DNA of 64,000 nt from Xanthomarina spongicola (GCF_003148645.1 NZ_QGGP01000003.1:310001-374000), one strand, 5' to 3'; positions 43,619 through 53,379 are shown, counted from the stretch's first letter. The notes: a model not told the origin generated them from the sequence alone. Made by a program: numbers and translations.

Positions 43619-44374
43619 ATGAAATCAAAAGAAGAATTTCAATTTTCTAATAGTGTTGTTTTAGTACCCATATTTTTTGTTTTATTAATATGGTTGGTAT
43701 TTTGGATTGAAATTCGTTTTGGATTAGATTTTACAAAATTTGGCATCTATCCTCAAACATTAAGAGGTTTAAGAGGTGTTTTGTTTAGTCCTTTTATTCA
43801 TTCAGGTATTACACATTTATACCATAACACCATTCCTTTATTTGTTTTAACAGCTGCCATTTTTTACTTCTATAAACCTATTGCTTGGAAAATATTATTT
43901 TATGGTATTTTGTTATCTGGATTTATTACATGGAGTATAGGTAGACCATCTTATCATATTGGAGTAAGTGGACTTATTTATGTTTTAGTAAGTTTTACTT
44001 TCTTTAAAGGCATTTTTGCAAAACATTATAGGTTAATTGCCTTGTCTTTATTAGTTGTTTTTCTTTATGGAAGTATGATATGGTATGTGCTACCTATTAA
44101 AGAAGGTGTCTCTTGGGAAGGACATACTGCTGGATTAGTTACAGGAATGCTTTTTGCTATTATCTTTAAAAAAGAAATTGCTAGACCAAAAAAATATGTT
44201 TGGGAAGAAGAAGGTTTTAAAGAAGATGAAGACCCTTTTTTAAAACATTTCGATGAAAACGGAAACTTTGTAGAGCACAGTGAACCTGAACCAGAACCTG
44301 AAATTGATGATGAAAAGGAGATAAGGCATACTATTCGTTATACTTTTAAACCTAGAGACAAAAGTTTAGATTAA
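43619..44374 (+). CDS. Rhomboid family intramembrane serine protease
   Basis: The 251-residue protein has six hydrophobic helices with the rhomboid catalytic dyad. Ser117 lies in IGVSGLIYVL and His169 in EGHTAGLVTGM, with the oxyanion-side HLYHN (66-70). It cleaves transmembrane substrates in the inner membrane. A soluble acidic C-terminal tail (about 195-251, with EPEPEPE) follows the last helix. Substrates are unknown. The gene ends directly against the rlmB stop on the other strand, with no spacer. Confidence 0.93.
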   Translation: MKSKEEFQFSNSVVLVPIFFVLLIWLVFWIEIRFGLDFTKFGIYPQTLRGLRGVLFSPFIHSGITHLYHNTIPLFVLTAAIFYFYKPIAWKILFYGILLSGFITWSIGRPSYHIGVSGLIYVLVSFTFFKGIFAKHYRLIALSLLVVFLYGSMIWYVLPIKEGVSWEGHTAGLVTGMLFAIIFKKEIARPKKYVWEEEGFKEDEDPFLKHFDENGNFVEHSEPEPEPEIDDEKEIRHTIRYTFKPRDKSLD

Positions 44375-45109
44375 TTAACGCCTTTGTCTTAAAGCTTCAT
44401 ATAAAATAGCTCCACAAGCTACAGATACATTAAGAGATTCTATTTCACCTAATAAAGGTAACTTAGCTTTGTCATTTACAAGCTTTAACACTGAAGGATT
44501 TATACCTCTTCCTTCAGATCCCATAATAACTGCGCATGGTTCTTTAAAAGAGACATCGTAGATAGTATTATCTGTTTTCTCCGTAGCTGCAATAACTTTA
44601 ATGCCTGAAGCTTGTAAATAAAACATAGCATCTTTAATATGGTCTACTTTACAAATAGGTACTTTAAATACTGCGCCAGCACTTGTTTTAATAGTATCTC
44701 CATTAACAGGAGCACCACCTTTTTTCTGTATAATAATGCCATCGACGCCAGTACATTCTGCAGTTCTAATTATAGCGCCAAAATTTCTAACATCGCTTAT
44801 CTGATCTAATAAAATAAATAAAGGCGTTTTACCAGATTCTATAACATTTAAAACTAAGTCTTCTATGTCATGAAATCCAATTGGAGAAATTTGTGCAACT
44901 GCACCTTGATGGTTTTTATTTGATAATCTATTTAATTTTTCAACAGGAACGTAAGAACTATTAATATTTTCTTTACGTATTAGCGTTTCTAGCTCATTAA
45001 ATAAATCGCCTTTTAATCCCTTTTGAAGAAATACTTTTTCAATAGTTTCACCAGAATTTATGGCTTCTATGATGGCTCTCAAGCCAAATATTTGTGTGCT
45101 ATTTTCCAT
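44375..45109 (-). CDS. rlmB: 23S rRNA (guanosine-2'-O-)-methyltransferase RlmB-type (SpoU/TrmH family)
   Basis: The 244-residue SPOUT methyltransferase has motif 1 DQISDVRNFGAIIRTAEC, motif 2 AVIMGSEGRGINP and motif 3 LPLLGEIESLNVSVACGAIL. An N-terminal L30e-like substrate-binding domain (about 1-75) contains FGLRAIIEAI and KNHQGAVAQIS. E. coli RlmB methylates G2251 of 23S rRNA; the assignment here is by similarity and TrmH-like alternatives cannot be excluded. An exact -7 box lies only 5 nt before the ATG. Confidence 0.93.
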   Translation of the reverse strand: MENSTQIFGLRAIIEAINSGETIEKVFLQKGLKGDLFNELETLIRKENINSSYVPVEKLNRLSNKNHQGAVAQISPIGFHDIEDLVLNVIESGKTPLFILLDQISDVRNFGAIIRTAECTGVDGIIIQKKGGAPVNGDTIKTSAGAVFKVPICKVDHIKDAMFYLQASGIKVIAATEKTDNTIYDVSFKEPCAVIMGSEGRGINPSVLKLVNDKAKLPLLGEIESLNVSVACGAILYEALRQRR

Positions 45110-45114
45110 TGGGA

Positions 45115-45122
45115 CAAATGTA
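45115..45122 (-). promoter_or_regulatory. -7 promoter box 5 nt before rlmB
   Basis: The minus strand reads TACATTTG (exact TAnnTTTG), then TCCCA, then the rlmB ATG. This predicts a transcript with essentially no leader. Confidence 0.6.
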
Positions 45123-45127
45123 TAAAA

Positions 45128-45153
45128 AAAACCATCTCGTTAGAGATGGTTTT
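45128..45153 (-). terminator. Intrinsic terminator of the SusCD operon
   Basis: An 11-bp stem AAAACCATCTC/GAGATGGTTTT with a GTTA loop has a U-run on the minus strand. It lies 24 bp after the last gene of the operon and directly before the rlmB promoter. Confidence 0.88.
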
Positions 45154-45176
45154 TAGTATTATAATTTAATTACTTC

Positions 45177-46067
45177 TTAGAAAGGAGTAACTGTATAATT
45201 GTATCCACCAGAAATCTCTATAGTAGCAACTGGAAATTGCGTACCATCTGGAGTTGAAGTCATCATTAATGAATTATCAAAAGCTCCAGTTGTATCAGGG
45301 AAACCACATTGAGACCATGAAATTGACTGAGTAATAACAGTATCAGGACCATCATAAGCAGCAGAACTAAAAGGATTATCATAAACTTCTGCTAAAATAT
45401 AGTAAGTACCATCAGCAAATCCATTAAGTTCTGGAACTTCAGGACAGTCACCTGTACCAGCAACATAACCTAAAATACCTGTACCATCAGCTATTAAATA
45501 ATCTAAATCGATATCGCAAAATTCGATTGTGTTTTCTGAAGGTAAACCTGAGTTATAAGTAAGTTCACCATGCCAATCGATTTCCATTACAAGAACATCA
45601 TTTACCCAATCATTTTCAATTGAAACGTTTAAAGTAAATGGATTCATGTTAGCGTTTGCTATATTATTAGCTGCACCAATAGCAAGAGTTTCGTCTCCTT
45701 CAACTCCACTTTCGCAATCTAATAAGATTGTTACATTAGCAGATGCAGAAGTCGTACCAGAAACAATGATTATAGTACCAGCTTCAAAATCGCCAGAATC
45801 TGCAGTTCCACCAGTTTGCACTAATGGAATATGAATATCAGCAAATACTGGTTCAGCAATAGAAGCTGTAACAGAAATTACGTATCCGTCGTCTGGATCA
45901 ATTGTACTTTCATCAATAACTACGTTATTTTCAGAAGACGTAAGAGATACAGTTGGACTTGTATAGTTAATCATACTAGCTCCTGTGTGGTCGTCTTCGC
46001 TACAAGAAGTAGCTAACACTCCAGCTGAAAGAGCAAGTAGGAATATAGATTTTAATTTATTTTTCAT
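45177..46067 (-). CDS. Lipoprotein of the SusCD operon, Calx-beta-like
   Basis: The 296-residue protein has a lipoprotein signal (ending GVLATSC). The N-terminal half looks like a Calx-beta/Ig-type domain: ISVTASIAEPVFADIHIPLV, GDFEAGTIIIVSGTTSASA and CESGVEGDETLAIG. The C-terminal half (about 155-296) is Asp- and aromatic-rich, with several Cys residues, for example DCPEVPEL. It is the fourth and last gene of a susC-susD operon and is probably a surface lipoprotein that binds the same ligand. There is no enzymatic motif. Confidence 0.75.
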   Translation of the reverse strand: MKNKLKSIFLLALSAGVLATSCSEDDHTGASMINYTSPTVSLTSSENNVVIDESTIDPDDGYVISVTASIAEPVFADIHIPLVQTGGTADSGDFEAGTIIIVSGTTSASANVTILLDCESGVEGDETLAIGAANNIANANMNPFTLNVSIENDWVNDVLVMEIDWHGELTYNSGLPSENTIEFCDIDLDYLIADGTGILGYVAGTGDCPEVPELNGFADGTYYILAEVYDNPFSSAAYDGPDTVITQSISWSQCGFPDTTGAFDNSLMMTSTPDGTQFPVATIEISGGYNYTVTPF

Positions 46068-46088
46068 CTTTAAAATTTTAGTCGATTA

Positions 46089-46934
46089 TTATTGTTTAAC
46101 GTAAACATTTTGGTACGTTCTGTCTCCAGAGCTAAATGAAATACCATAGTTAATTACTAAATCACCGTTTGGTAAAACAGCACCAGGATCACCAGGAGTT
46201 ACATCATTAGAGTAATACCCTTGAGCTAAATCTTGAGGTGGAACTGTTAATGTACTACAAACGTCATTAAAGTTATACCCTTGATCTGGAGCAATTGTTC
46301 CAAATGCCCAACCTCCAGTAGTTTTAGCTTTATAATAACCAGGAGAAATTTCTATAATTGGCTCAATACCTTGATTCCAAGAAGCACCATCATCACGAGT
46401 TGCAGTAACTTGATACATACCAACTAAGTTAGAAGCACAGTTTACAGTTACTGAAAATTCACCCATGTTTGGAGCAAAATAGTATAAATCACCATCTGCT
46501 TGGTATAATTTTACTTTAAAAGTAAATACATCACCAATTCTTAAATCAGAAGCAGCTACACCTAAACCAGATACATACTCGTCAATAGTAGAGTAAACAA
46601 TATCAATTGGTAAAGTTGCACCTTGTCCAACTATAACTTCATTACCACCATTTAAAGTTTTTACAACTTCAAAACTAGATGCGTTAGCATAGTTTCCTAA
46701 AGATAATCTAGAAGCAAAATCTAATTCAACATCTGCATCATTAAAAGCAATTTCAGTGTTTTCAAGATCATTAGCATCAAGAGGAGTACCTAATACTTTT
46801 CCACTTGAATCGCCAACATAAACTGTTAGTCCACCTTCATCTGCAGCTGGTGCATTGTTGTCTGGGTCTGTATCGCAACCAACAAATAATGTTAGTGCGA
46901 AAAACATTGTCAATAAATAATTTAATTTTTTCAT
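46089..46934 (-). CDS. Lipoprotein of the SusCD operon, unknown fold
   Basis: The 281-residue protein has a lipoprotein signal (MKKLNYLLTMFFALTLFVGC) and an acidic linker (DTDPDNNAPAADEGG). Beta-rich segments include GLTVYVGDSSGKVLG, IGDVFTFKVKLYQADG and LVGMYQVTATRDDG. The start at 46934 was chosen because an in-frame upstream ATG (46964) would precede the signal sequence and lie within susD. Its place between susD and another lipoprotein suggests an accessory surface ligand-binding protein in the position often held by SusE/SusF-type proteins, but no sequence match supports that. Confidence 0.75.
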   Translation of the reverse strand: MKKLNYLLTMFFALTLFVGCDTDPDNNAPAADEGGLTVYVGDSSGKVLGTPLDANDLENTEIAFNDADVELDFASRLSLGNYANASSFEVVKTLNGGNEVIVGQGATLPIDIVYSTIDEYVSGLGVAASDLRIGDVFTFKVKLYQADGDLYYFAPNMGEFSVTVNCASNLVGMYQVTATRDDGASWNQGIEPIIEISPGYYKAKTTGGWAFGTIAPDQGYNFNDVCSTLTVPPQDLAQGYYSNDVTPGDPGAVLPNGDLVINYGISFSSGDRTYQNVYVKQ

Positions 46935-46948
46935 TTTTCTTTTTTTTT

Positions 46949-48385
46949 TTAGTTCATCCACCATACTGGCGAAGTTAAATTATCTCCTCCCATTGCGCTA
47001 GCAGCATCACTATAATTAGCAGCATTTAAAGACTGCTCAATTACTGGATACGTATATCTAGAAGGAATTTCATTAATAGCTCCATCTTGTGCAGGAGTTA
47101 ACATAGGATATCCTGTTCTTCTCCACTCAGTCCAAGCTTCCATACCTTGACTGTAAAGACTTAACCATTTTTGAGTAGCAATTTGTTCTAAAGCATTTCC
47201 TGGAGTATAAATAACACTACCTGAGTAGTATCCACCCATATCTGCTCCATCATTATCAGCAAAACTAGAAGCAATTCCAGCTTGATAATAAGCAGCAGCA
47301 GCAGAATCACCACCAGAAATATATCCTTTTTTAGCTGCTTCAGCTAATAAGAATTGTAATTCAGTATAGCTTAGAAATACAGCTGGTAATTCAGGTGCTA
47401 AATAAAACTCACCTAATGGAGATACGTTAGCATAGCTATACGTGTTACTAGGAACATCAGCTATACCAGAAGGCTTTCCTCTATAAATACCATCGGCATT
47501 TTTTTGAGCAACAACAGGTAATCTGTTATCTACAGGGAATCCCATACTTCCATCCATTCTATCTACAACTTCGCTATTAATCTTCCACTCACCTCTAGTA
47601 CCAAATACTACAGATTCGAAGATAGGGTTTGCATTAGGTGCAGCAGATAAGTATACCATTTTAGCTTCATCAGCGCTTGAATTGAATAATCTACCACTGT
47701 TTACTAAGGCTTGCATTTCGCCAGCTCTTAAATCTTTAGCAGACATTCTCATTAAAGCTCTAAATTTTAATGAAGCAGCAAATTTTCTCCATTTTGCAAC
47801 ATCACCACCATAAACTATATCTTGGCTAGAATCTAAATCTCCATTCGCAGGATTTAATAATACCATAGCTTCATCTAATAAGGCTAAACAACCATTATAA
47901 ACTGTAGCTTGAGAATCGTATACAGGAGCAATATTTACAGCTCCTTGTAAAGCTTCAGTAAATGGAATGTTACCATAAAGGTCTGTTAACAATAGCATAG
48001 AGAAAGCTTTCATAGTTTGAGCAACTCCTTGATTAACAAGGTTTCCTTCTTCTCCAGCTAAAATATACATTTGATTCGCATCAGATGCAACAGTTTCATA
48101 AAGACTAGACCAAACGTTAGTTAAAGAACTTTCTCTTGGTATGTATCTAGCTTCATCGTTATATTGTACTTTGGCCCAGTGTTGTGCCCAGCATGCACCC
48201 ATATCTCCACCATTAAATGTACTATACATGGTGTTACCAGTATTTCTTAGAATATTACCTAAAAGTAATTCAGAAGGAACTGACGTAGGATTGTTAGGGT
48301 TCGTATTTAATTCTTCAAAGTCTTTATCACAGCTCACAAATACTAAGCCGATGAATAATAAGACGATTAAATTTATTTTTTTCAT
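46949..48385 (-). CDS. SusD/RagB family outer-membrane lipoprotein (SusD-like_2)
   Basis: The 478-residue lipoprotein has signal MKKINLIVLLFIGLVFVSC. Family landmarks are the start of the mature protein FEELNTNPNNPTSVPSELLL, TDLYGNIPFTEAL, WRKFAASLKFRALMRMS, LSYTELQFLLAEAAKKG and a C-terminal WTEWRRTGYP. These are typical of the SusD-like_2 group (PF12771). It forms the lid over the SusC channel on the cell surface and binds the substrate. It lies 17 bp downstream of susC. Confidence 0.95.
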   Translation of the reverse strand: MKKINLIVLLFIGLVFVSCDKDFEELNTNPNNPTSVPSELLLGNILRNTGNTMYSTFNGGDMGACWAQHWAKVQYNDEARYIPRESSLTNVWSSLYETVASDANQMYILAGEEGNLVNQGVAQTMKAFSMLLLTDLYGNIPFTEALQGAVNIAPVYDSQATVYNGCLALLDEAMVLLNPANGDLDSSQDIVYGGDVAKWRKFAASLKFRALMRMSAKDLRAGEMQALVNSGRLFNSSADEAKMVYLSAAPNANPIFESVVFGTRGEWKINSEVVDRMDGSMGFPVDNRLPVVAQKNADGIYRGKPSGIADVPSNTYSYANVSPLGEFYLAPELPAVFLSYTELQFLLAEAAKKGYISGGDSAAAAYYQAGIASSFADNDGADMGGYYSGSVIYTPGNALEQIATQKWLSLYSQGMEAWTEWRRTGYPMLTPAQDGAINEIPSRYTYPVIEQSLNAANYSDAASAMGGDNLTSPVWWMN

Positions 48386-48402
48386 AATCTATTTTTTTAA
48401 AA

Positions 48403-51400
48403 TTAGAATTTAAGGTTAACGTTAAATGATATACTTCTTGCAGAAGGTAATTGACCAAATTCTAAACCTTGGTTTCCATTAGAGTTATCAAAAGCACTTT
48501 CTGGATCGATATGTGGAGCTTTCTTATAAAGGAAAGCTAAATTTCTACCAACAACTGAGAAATTAACATCGTCTATAGCTATATTTTCTAACCATTTTTT
48601 AGGGAACGTATAAGTTAATCCCATTTGTCTTAATTTAATGTAAGATGCATCAAATACTGAACTTTCAGCAATACTGTTTGAGAAAGCAGCTTTGTTGTAA
48701 TCTTCAGCAGATACAATTACATTATTTGGAACATATTGAGGATTAGCATCCGTACCAATATTCATTGTACCTTGTCCAACTACACCTGTCTCACGACCTT
48801 GCATTGTTTCATCAAGTACACCAGCATATCTACCCCAAGAAGTTGTCATTGAGTATATATCTCCACCCATTTTTCCATCTACTAAAGCATCAAATCTAAT
48901 GTTCTTATAAGATACAATTAAGTTAGCACCACCAGTCCAATCTGGAGTAACGTTACCAAGAACTTCACTTCCACCAATTACTGGTAATCCATTATTATAA
49001 AGGATATCTCCATTTGGAGCTCTTTCAAAAGCAGGACCTACAATAGTTCCATAAGCTTCACCAACTCTAGCTTCAATAGTTGAACTCCATTGTCCACCAA
49101 GTACTAAAGTTTCAAGATCTCCTAAAGAAACAACTTCGTTTTCGTTCTTTGCATAGTTAATTTCTAAATCAACTTGCCAGTCATCAGTTTTAACTAATGT
49201 ACCACCTAATTGAACTTCCCATCCTTTGTTTCTCATTTCACCAACATTCTGTAATGAAGATCCACTACCTGTAGCAGAAGATAACTGAACATCAACAATT
49301 AAGTCTTCAGATGTTTGATCGTAATAAGTTACATCAAAACGTAATCTGTTTTCAAATAATCTAGCATCTAAACCAAACTCATAACCACTAGTGGTTTCAG
49401 GTCCAATTTCTGGATTGTTAATAGTAGAAGGGTAGAATAAAAAGTTAGTTCCATCCCAACCAGTAGTTGAGAAACTATAAGTATCTTGTAATCTGTAAGC
49501 ACCTAATGCTCCAGTACTACCTACTTTAGACCAACCACCTCTAATTTTTAATAAAGAAACAGTAGATTTATCCATATCGAACATATCACTTAACACAGCA
49601 CTTACTGTTACAGAAGGATAGAAGAATGAATTATTATCAGCTGGTAATAAACTTGACCAGTCATTTCTTGCAGTTACATCAACAAATAACATGTTTTTAA
49701 ACGCTAATTGACCGAAACCAAATAAACTGTTAATTTTTTGTTCAGCATATGTAGCACCTTGTACTGGATCTACACCTGTTTTAACGTTACTTACGTTATA
49801 TAAACCTGGCAACTCTAATTGAGGAGCAGAAGCAAATATAAGATCGTTTCTTCTATACATAGTGTTTCCACCTGCATTAAGAGAGTATGTTAAATCATCA
49901 GTGATGTTTCCAGCAGAAGAAAATAATACTTCTGTGTTATTTTCATTGTAAGTTCTATCAATAACTCTGTAGTAACCTTCAGGAGCATTGTTAGATCCTT
50001 TAGCTTTTCTCTCTGTAGTTTGAGACTTCCAGAAATCTACACCAGTTTTAGCTTGTACAGATAACCACTTAGTAAGTTCGAAATTTAAAGTAACACCACC
50101 AATAATACGGTCTTTCTCATACCCATTTAAGTTAGTATCTAATACCCAGAAAGGGTTATTTTGGAATACAGTATTCCAGTTTAAAGGAGTACCTTCAGCT
50201 GCAGTACCTACTGCTGCTAATGGTAAACTCTCCCAGTCTCTTAGAGCATTAAAGTCAACGTTACGTCCAGACCAAATCATTTGTTGTACTGGATTCTCGT
50301 TATCGTAACCTACAGTTACTAAGTTATCTGATTGAGATTTGATATACTTAGCGTTTAATGAAACATTAATTTTATCGCTTACTTGAAGAGATGTAACACC
50401 TCCAATATTATATCTTCTAAAATCAGTGTTTGGTACCATACCTTCTTGATCCATTAAGCCCATAGAAAGTCTGAAGTTTGCTTTATCACTACCTCCTGAA
50501 AAAGACAGGTTGTTATTTAAAGTAATTCCAGTTTCGTAGAAATCTTTAATGTTATCTGGTTGAGATACCCATGGAAGAGGTGCACCATCAACTGTATAAG
50601 AATTCCATTGTACGAACTCGTATCCAACATCTAAAGCAGGACCCCAACTTTCGTCAATACCACCATCTCCAGACTGACCATCGATAAACTCGAAGTAGAA
50701 AGGGTTTCCACCTTGTCCATAAGAGTTTTGGAAATCTGGTAATAATAATGGGTTTTCAAAAGAAACAGAAGAATTAAAAGTAATTCCTAATTTATCTTTA
50801 GAAGTAGAACCTTTTTTAGTAGTAATAACAATTACACCATTAGATGCACGTAAACCATATAATGCAGCTGCATTTGGTCCTTTAAGTACAGTAACAGATT
50901 CAATGTCATCAGGATTAACATCAGCAGCTCCGTTTGGTAAATCAAATCCACCAGTACTACCAGCAGTTCCAAAGTTAGAGTTGTCAACAGGAATCCCATC
51001 AATAACAAATAAAGGTTGGTTGTTACCAGTAATACTCGATGCACCTCTTAAGATGATTCTTGCAGAAGCACCAGTTGCACCAGAACTGTTAGTAACCTGA
51101 ACACCAGCAACTTTACCTGAAAGTGAGTTTACTACATTTATTTCGTTTGATTCAGCAATGTCATCGCCCTTAACTGTTTGGACGGCATAACCAATTGCTT
51201 TTTCTTCTTTCTTAATACCAAATGCTGTAATTACAACCTCATCGATTGCTTGTACATCTGGAGTCATACCAAAACTAATGTTGTTAGAAGCTCCAACAGT
51301 CATTTCTTTTTTAGTATAACCTACGAAAGAGTAAGATAAGACATCGCCAGCACTAGCAGAAATGGAATAGTTTCCATCAAAATCTGTTTGTGTACCATTT

Positions 51401-51549
51401 GTCGTACCTTTTACAATAATATTAACTCCAGGAAGGGGTAACCCGTTTTCATCGGACACAGTTCCTGAAATTGTTTTTTCTTGTGCAAACGTAAATTGCA
51501 CAACAAACGCTAGGAATAGCGTTAAAATTCCACTAAACTTTGTTTTCAT
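48403..51549 (-). CDS. SusC/RagA family TonB-linked outer membrane protein
   Basis: The 1048-residue protein has a signal peptide (ending VVQFTFAQ) and an N-terminal carboxypeptidase-regulatory-like domain (about 27-95, DENGLPLPGVNIIVKG). A DEVVITAFGIKKEEKAIGYA segment follows, then a plug domain with SGKVAGVQVTNSSGATG and DIESVTVLKGPNAAALYG, and a 22-strand barrel ending in LPSARSISFNVNLKF. It imports a ligand using TonB energy, with the adjacent SusD homologue as lid. No glycoside hydrolase, peptidase or sigma/anti-sigma genes accompany it, so the ligand is unknown. The -7 region is weak (minus strand GATTTTTG, 51578-51585). Confidence 0.97.
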   Translation of the reverse strand: MKTKFSGILTLFLAFVVQFTFAQEKTISGTVSDENGLPLPGVNIIVKGTTNGTQTDFDGNYSISASAGDVLSYSFVGYTKKEMTVGASNNISFGMTPDVQAIDEVVITAFGIKKEEKAIGYAVQTVKGDDIAESNEINVVNSLSGKVAGVQVTNSSGATGASARIILRGASSITGNNQPLFVIDGIPVDNSNFGTAGSTGGFDLPNGAADVNPDDIESVTVLKGPNAAALYGLRASNGVIVITTKKGSTSKDKLGITFNSSVSFENPLLLPDFQNSYGQGGNPFYFEFIDGQSGDGGIDESWGPALDVGYEFVQWNSYTVDGAPLPWVSQPDNIKDFYETGITLNNNLSFSGGSDKANFRLSMGLMDQEGMVPNTDFRRYNIGGVTSLQVSDKINVSLNAKYIKSQSDNLVTVGYDNENPVQQMIWSGRNVDFNALRDWESLPLAAVGTAAEGTPLNWNTVFQNNPFWVLDTNLNGYEKDRIIGGVTLNFELTKWLSVQAKTGVDFWKSQTTERKAKGSNNAPEGYYRVIDRTYNENNTEVLFSSAGNITDDLTYSLNAGGNTMYRRNDLIFASAPQLELPGLYNVSNVKTGVDPVQGATYAEQKINSLFGFGQLAFKNMLFVDVTARNDWSSLLPADNNSFFYPSVTVSAVLSDMFDMDKSTVSLLKIRGGWSKVGSTGALGAYRLQDTYSFSTTGWDGTNFLFYPSTINNPEIGPETTSGYEFGLDARLFENRLRFDVTYYDQTSEDLIVDVQLSSATGSGSSLQNVGEMRNKGWEVQLGGTLVKTDDWQVDLEINYAKNENEVVSLGDLETLVLGGQWSSTIEARVGEAYGTIVGPAFERAPNGDILYNNGLPVIGGSEVLGNVTPDWTGGANLIVSYKNIRFDALVDGKMGGDIYSMTTSWGRYAGVLDETMQGRETGVVGQGTMNIGTDANPQYVPNNVIVSAEDYNKAAFSNSIAESSVFDASYIKLRQMGLTYTFPKKWLENIAIDDVNFSVVGRNLAFLYKKAPHIDPESAFDNSNGNQGLEFGQLPSARSISFNVNLKF

Positions 51550-51669
51550 TTTATATTTTATTTGAATTAGTCTACGCCAAAAATCATAATAAAAAGTTAA
51601 TTAAACAATATTTAAGGGTTAAAATTTCATTTTTTTTTAAAAATAGACTCATTTTTAGTTAATAAACCC

Positions 51670-53379
51670 TTAAAAAAATGCTGTTAAACTTAAATGGACT
51701 TGAGAATTTGAAAATTTAAATGATTGATTTTCTGTTTTTCCATTCGCAAAATTGAATTTTAATAGCCCAGCTTTGGTTATTAATCCAAATCCGAACCCAA
51801 AACCATATAATTTCTCTTTCTGTTCTGTTATTTTATTTTCAAAATATGCAGCATCAATAATTGTGTGAACGTAAATACTATTATTAAACATATACCTGTA
51901 TTCGGTATTTATTAGTCCGTAAAGAGTTGCAGATAGACTGTTTTCTTCAAATCCTCTAATTGAATTAATGCCACCAAAGCGTATTAATTCATTTTCAAGA
52001 TATGTGTCTGAAAATAGTCCGTAACTATTAACTCTTAAAAAAATACTGTTTTTTAAATTTAGATTGAATATATGAAAGGCATCAAAATAATATTGATACT
52101 GTTTAGTTGATGTGTTTTCGTAGTCGCGAGAACCAGTTTCAACTTGAAAATCTAATAACGAGCTGGTGTTAAATAACACACTTTCTTTTTGTCGCTTTTT
52201 GTATTGATACCTTACATTATAAAATAATGTTGAATAATCTTTTATCAATGGATCACTATAAATAGAATCAAGCAAGTTATTTGATTGAATAGATCTTATT
52301 CCTGCAAACACTTTGTTTCTAGGATTTAATTGGTAAAACAATTTAGCATTTTGATTTGCTGTGGAAAACGATGAATCTCTTTTTAATAGCCCTAATTCAA
52401 GCTCGGCTCCTAAAGGAGTGCCAAATAAATAGGGTAAATTTATATTTACATTAAACGTTTTTTGTTCATTCTCATCGCTCTTATATATTAACCTAAAAGA
52501 TTCTCCATAATTTAAGTTATTATTAAGTTCTAAATTTAAATAGCCACTAAATTCTATTTTGTTAGATTCTTCGTTTGAGCCAAAACCTATAAATCCATCA
52601 AAATTATTGCTTTTGTTTTTACTAATAAATAAGTATATAGTTGTTGAGTCTTTACTAAATAATATTTCAGGATCTTTAATTTGGTTAGCAAAAGGTAATT
52701 CATTTAATGTATTGGCTTGTTTTTTTATTTCAGATAAATTAAAAATAGAACTCTCTTTAATTTTTAAATAATACTTTAAAAACGATTTCGGAAACTTCTC
52801 GTAGCCTTTAATAATTACTTTATCAATATTGCGAGTCGTTATTTTATCAGACAACACTAAGGTAGCATCAATTTCGTTATTATTTTTAATCTTAATATTT
52901 GATAGTTTTAAAGTACTAAATGGGTCGCCTAATTCTGATAACTTTAAATTAATGGTATTAAGAGCTTTTTCTGTATCCTGAATTGGAATAGTGAAATATG
53001 AATCAAATATTTTATTAGAAACCAATTGAATGGTTTTAGTTGGTATGATGCTATCGCTATAATATATATTTATGTACTTAAACTTTCTATTTAGGTTAAT
53101 GCTAACCAAAAGTGAGGAATCGTTTATTCTATTAATTGGCGATATATTACTTTCAATATATCCAAGAGTATTTAGTTTGGTTTTAAATGTTACAACTTCT
53201 TTTGAAGCAGATTCATAATCTTTATGTTTCTTAATGTATTTAATTGAATCAATTACCTTGTTCTCCAAGCTATCCTTTCCAGTAATAGTTAGATTTAAAG
53301 TCTGAGAAGTAGCATCTATTGAAAACAGGCTAAGTATAGTAAGTAATAATTTAGGTATTCTATGCACGTTTATTTGCAA
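51670..53379 (-). CDS. Omp85/BamA-TamA-like outer membrane protein
   Basis: The protein of about 569 residues has a signal peptide (ending SIDATSQ). POTRA-like segments follow, such as KVIIKGYEKFPKSFLKYYLK and ESSIFNLSEIKKQANTLNEL. The C-terminal barrel has FDGFIGFGSNEE, LIRFGGINSIRGFEENS (the FGG...RGFEE lid-loop signature of Omp85 proteins) and a terminal aromatic strand VHLSLTAFF. It could assemble or secrete other proteins, or act in surface lipoprotein export. The start is TTG 53379 or GTG 53367; the GTG gives a cleaner signal peptide. A TAGTTTTA box (53392-53399, minus) lies upstream. Confidence 0.8.
   Translation of the reverse strand: MQINVHRIPKLLLTILSLFSIDATSQTLNLTITGKDSLENKVIDSIKYIKKHKDYESASKEVVTFKTKLNTLGYIESNISPINRINDSSLLVSINLNRKFKYINIYYSDSIIPTKTIQLVSNKIFDSYFTIPIQDTEKALNTINLKLSELGDPFSTLKLSNIKIKNNNEIDATLVLSDKITTRNIDKVIIKGYEKFPKSFLKYYLKIKESSIFNLSEIKKQANTLNELPFANQIKDPEILFSKDSTTIYLFISKNKSNNFDGFIGFGSNEESNKIEFSGYLNLELNNNLNYGESFRLIYKSDENEQKTFNVNINLPYLFGTPLGAELELGLLKRDSSFSTANQNAKLFYQLNPRNKVFAGIRSIQSNNLLDSIYSDPLIKDYSTLFYNVRYQYKKRQKESVLFNTSSLLDFQVETGSRDYENTSTKQYQYYFDAFHIFNLNLKNSIFLRVNSYGLFSDTYLENELIRFGGINSIRGFEENSLSATLYGLINTEYRYMFNNSIYVHTIIDAAYFENKITEQKEKLYGFGFGFGLITKAGLLKFNFANGKTENQSFKFSNSQVHLSLTAFF

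Noticed and set aside
46935-46964. Extra ten residues at the N terminus of the SusCD lipoprotein (ATG at 46964)
   Set aside because: They would lie inside susD and put a charged stretch ahead of a perfect lipoprotein signal; ATG 46934 is the natural start.
50832-51044. Leu-rich open frame within susC
   Set aside because: Shifted-frame shadow of the TonB receptor gene; the apparent hydrophobicity is a by-product of codon usage.
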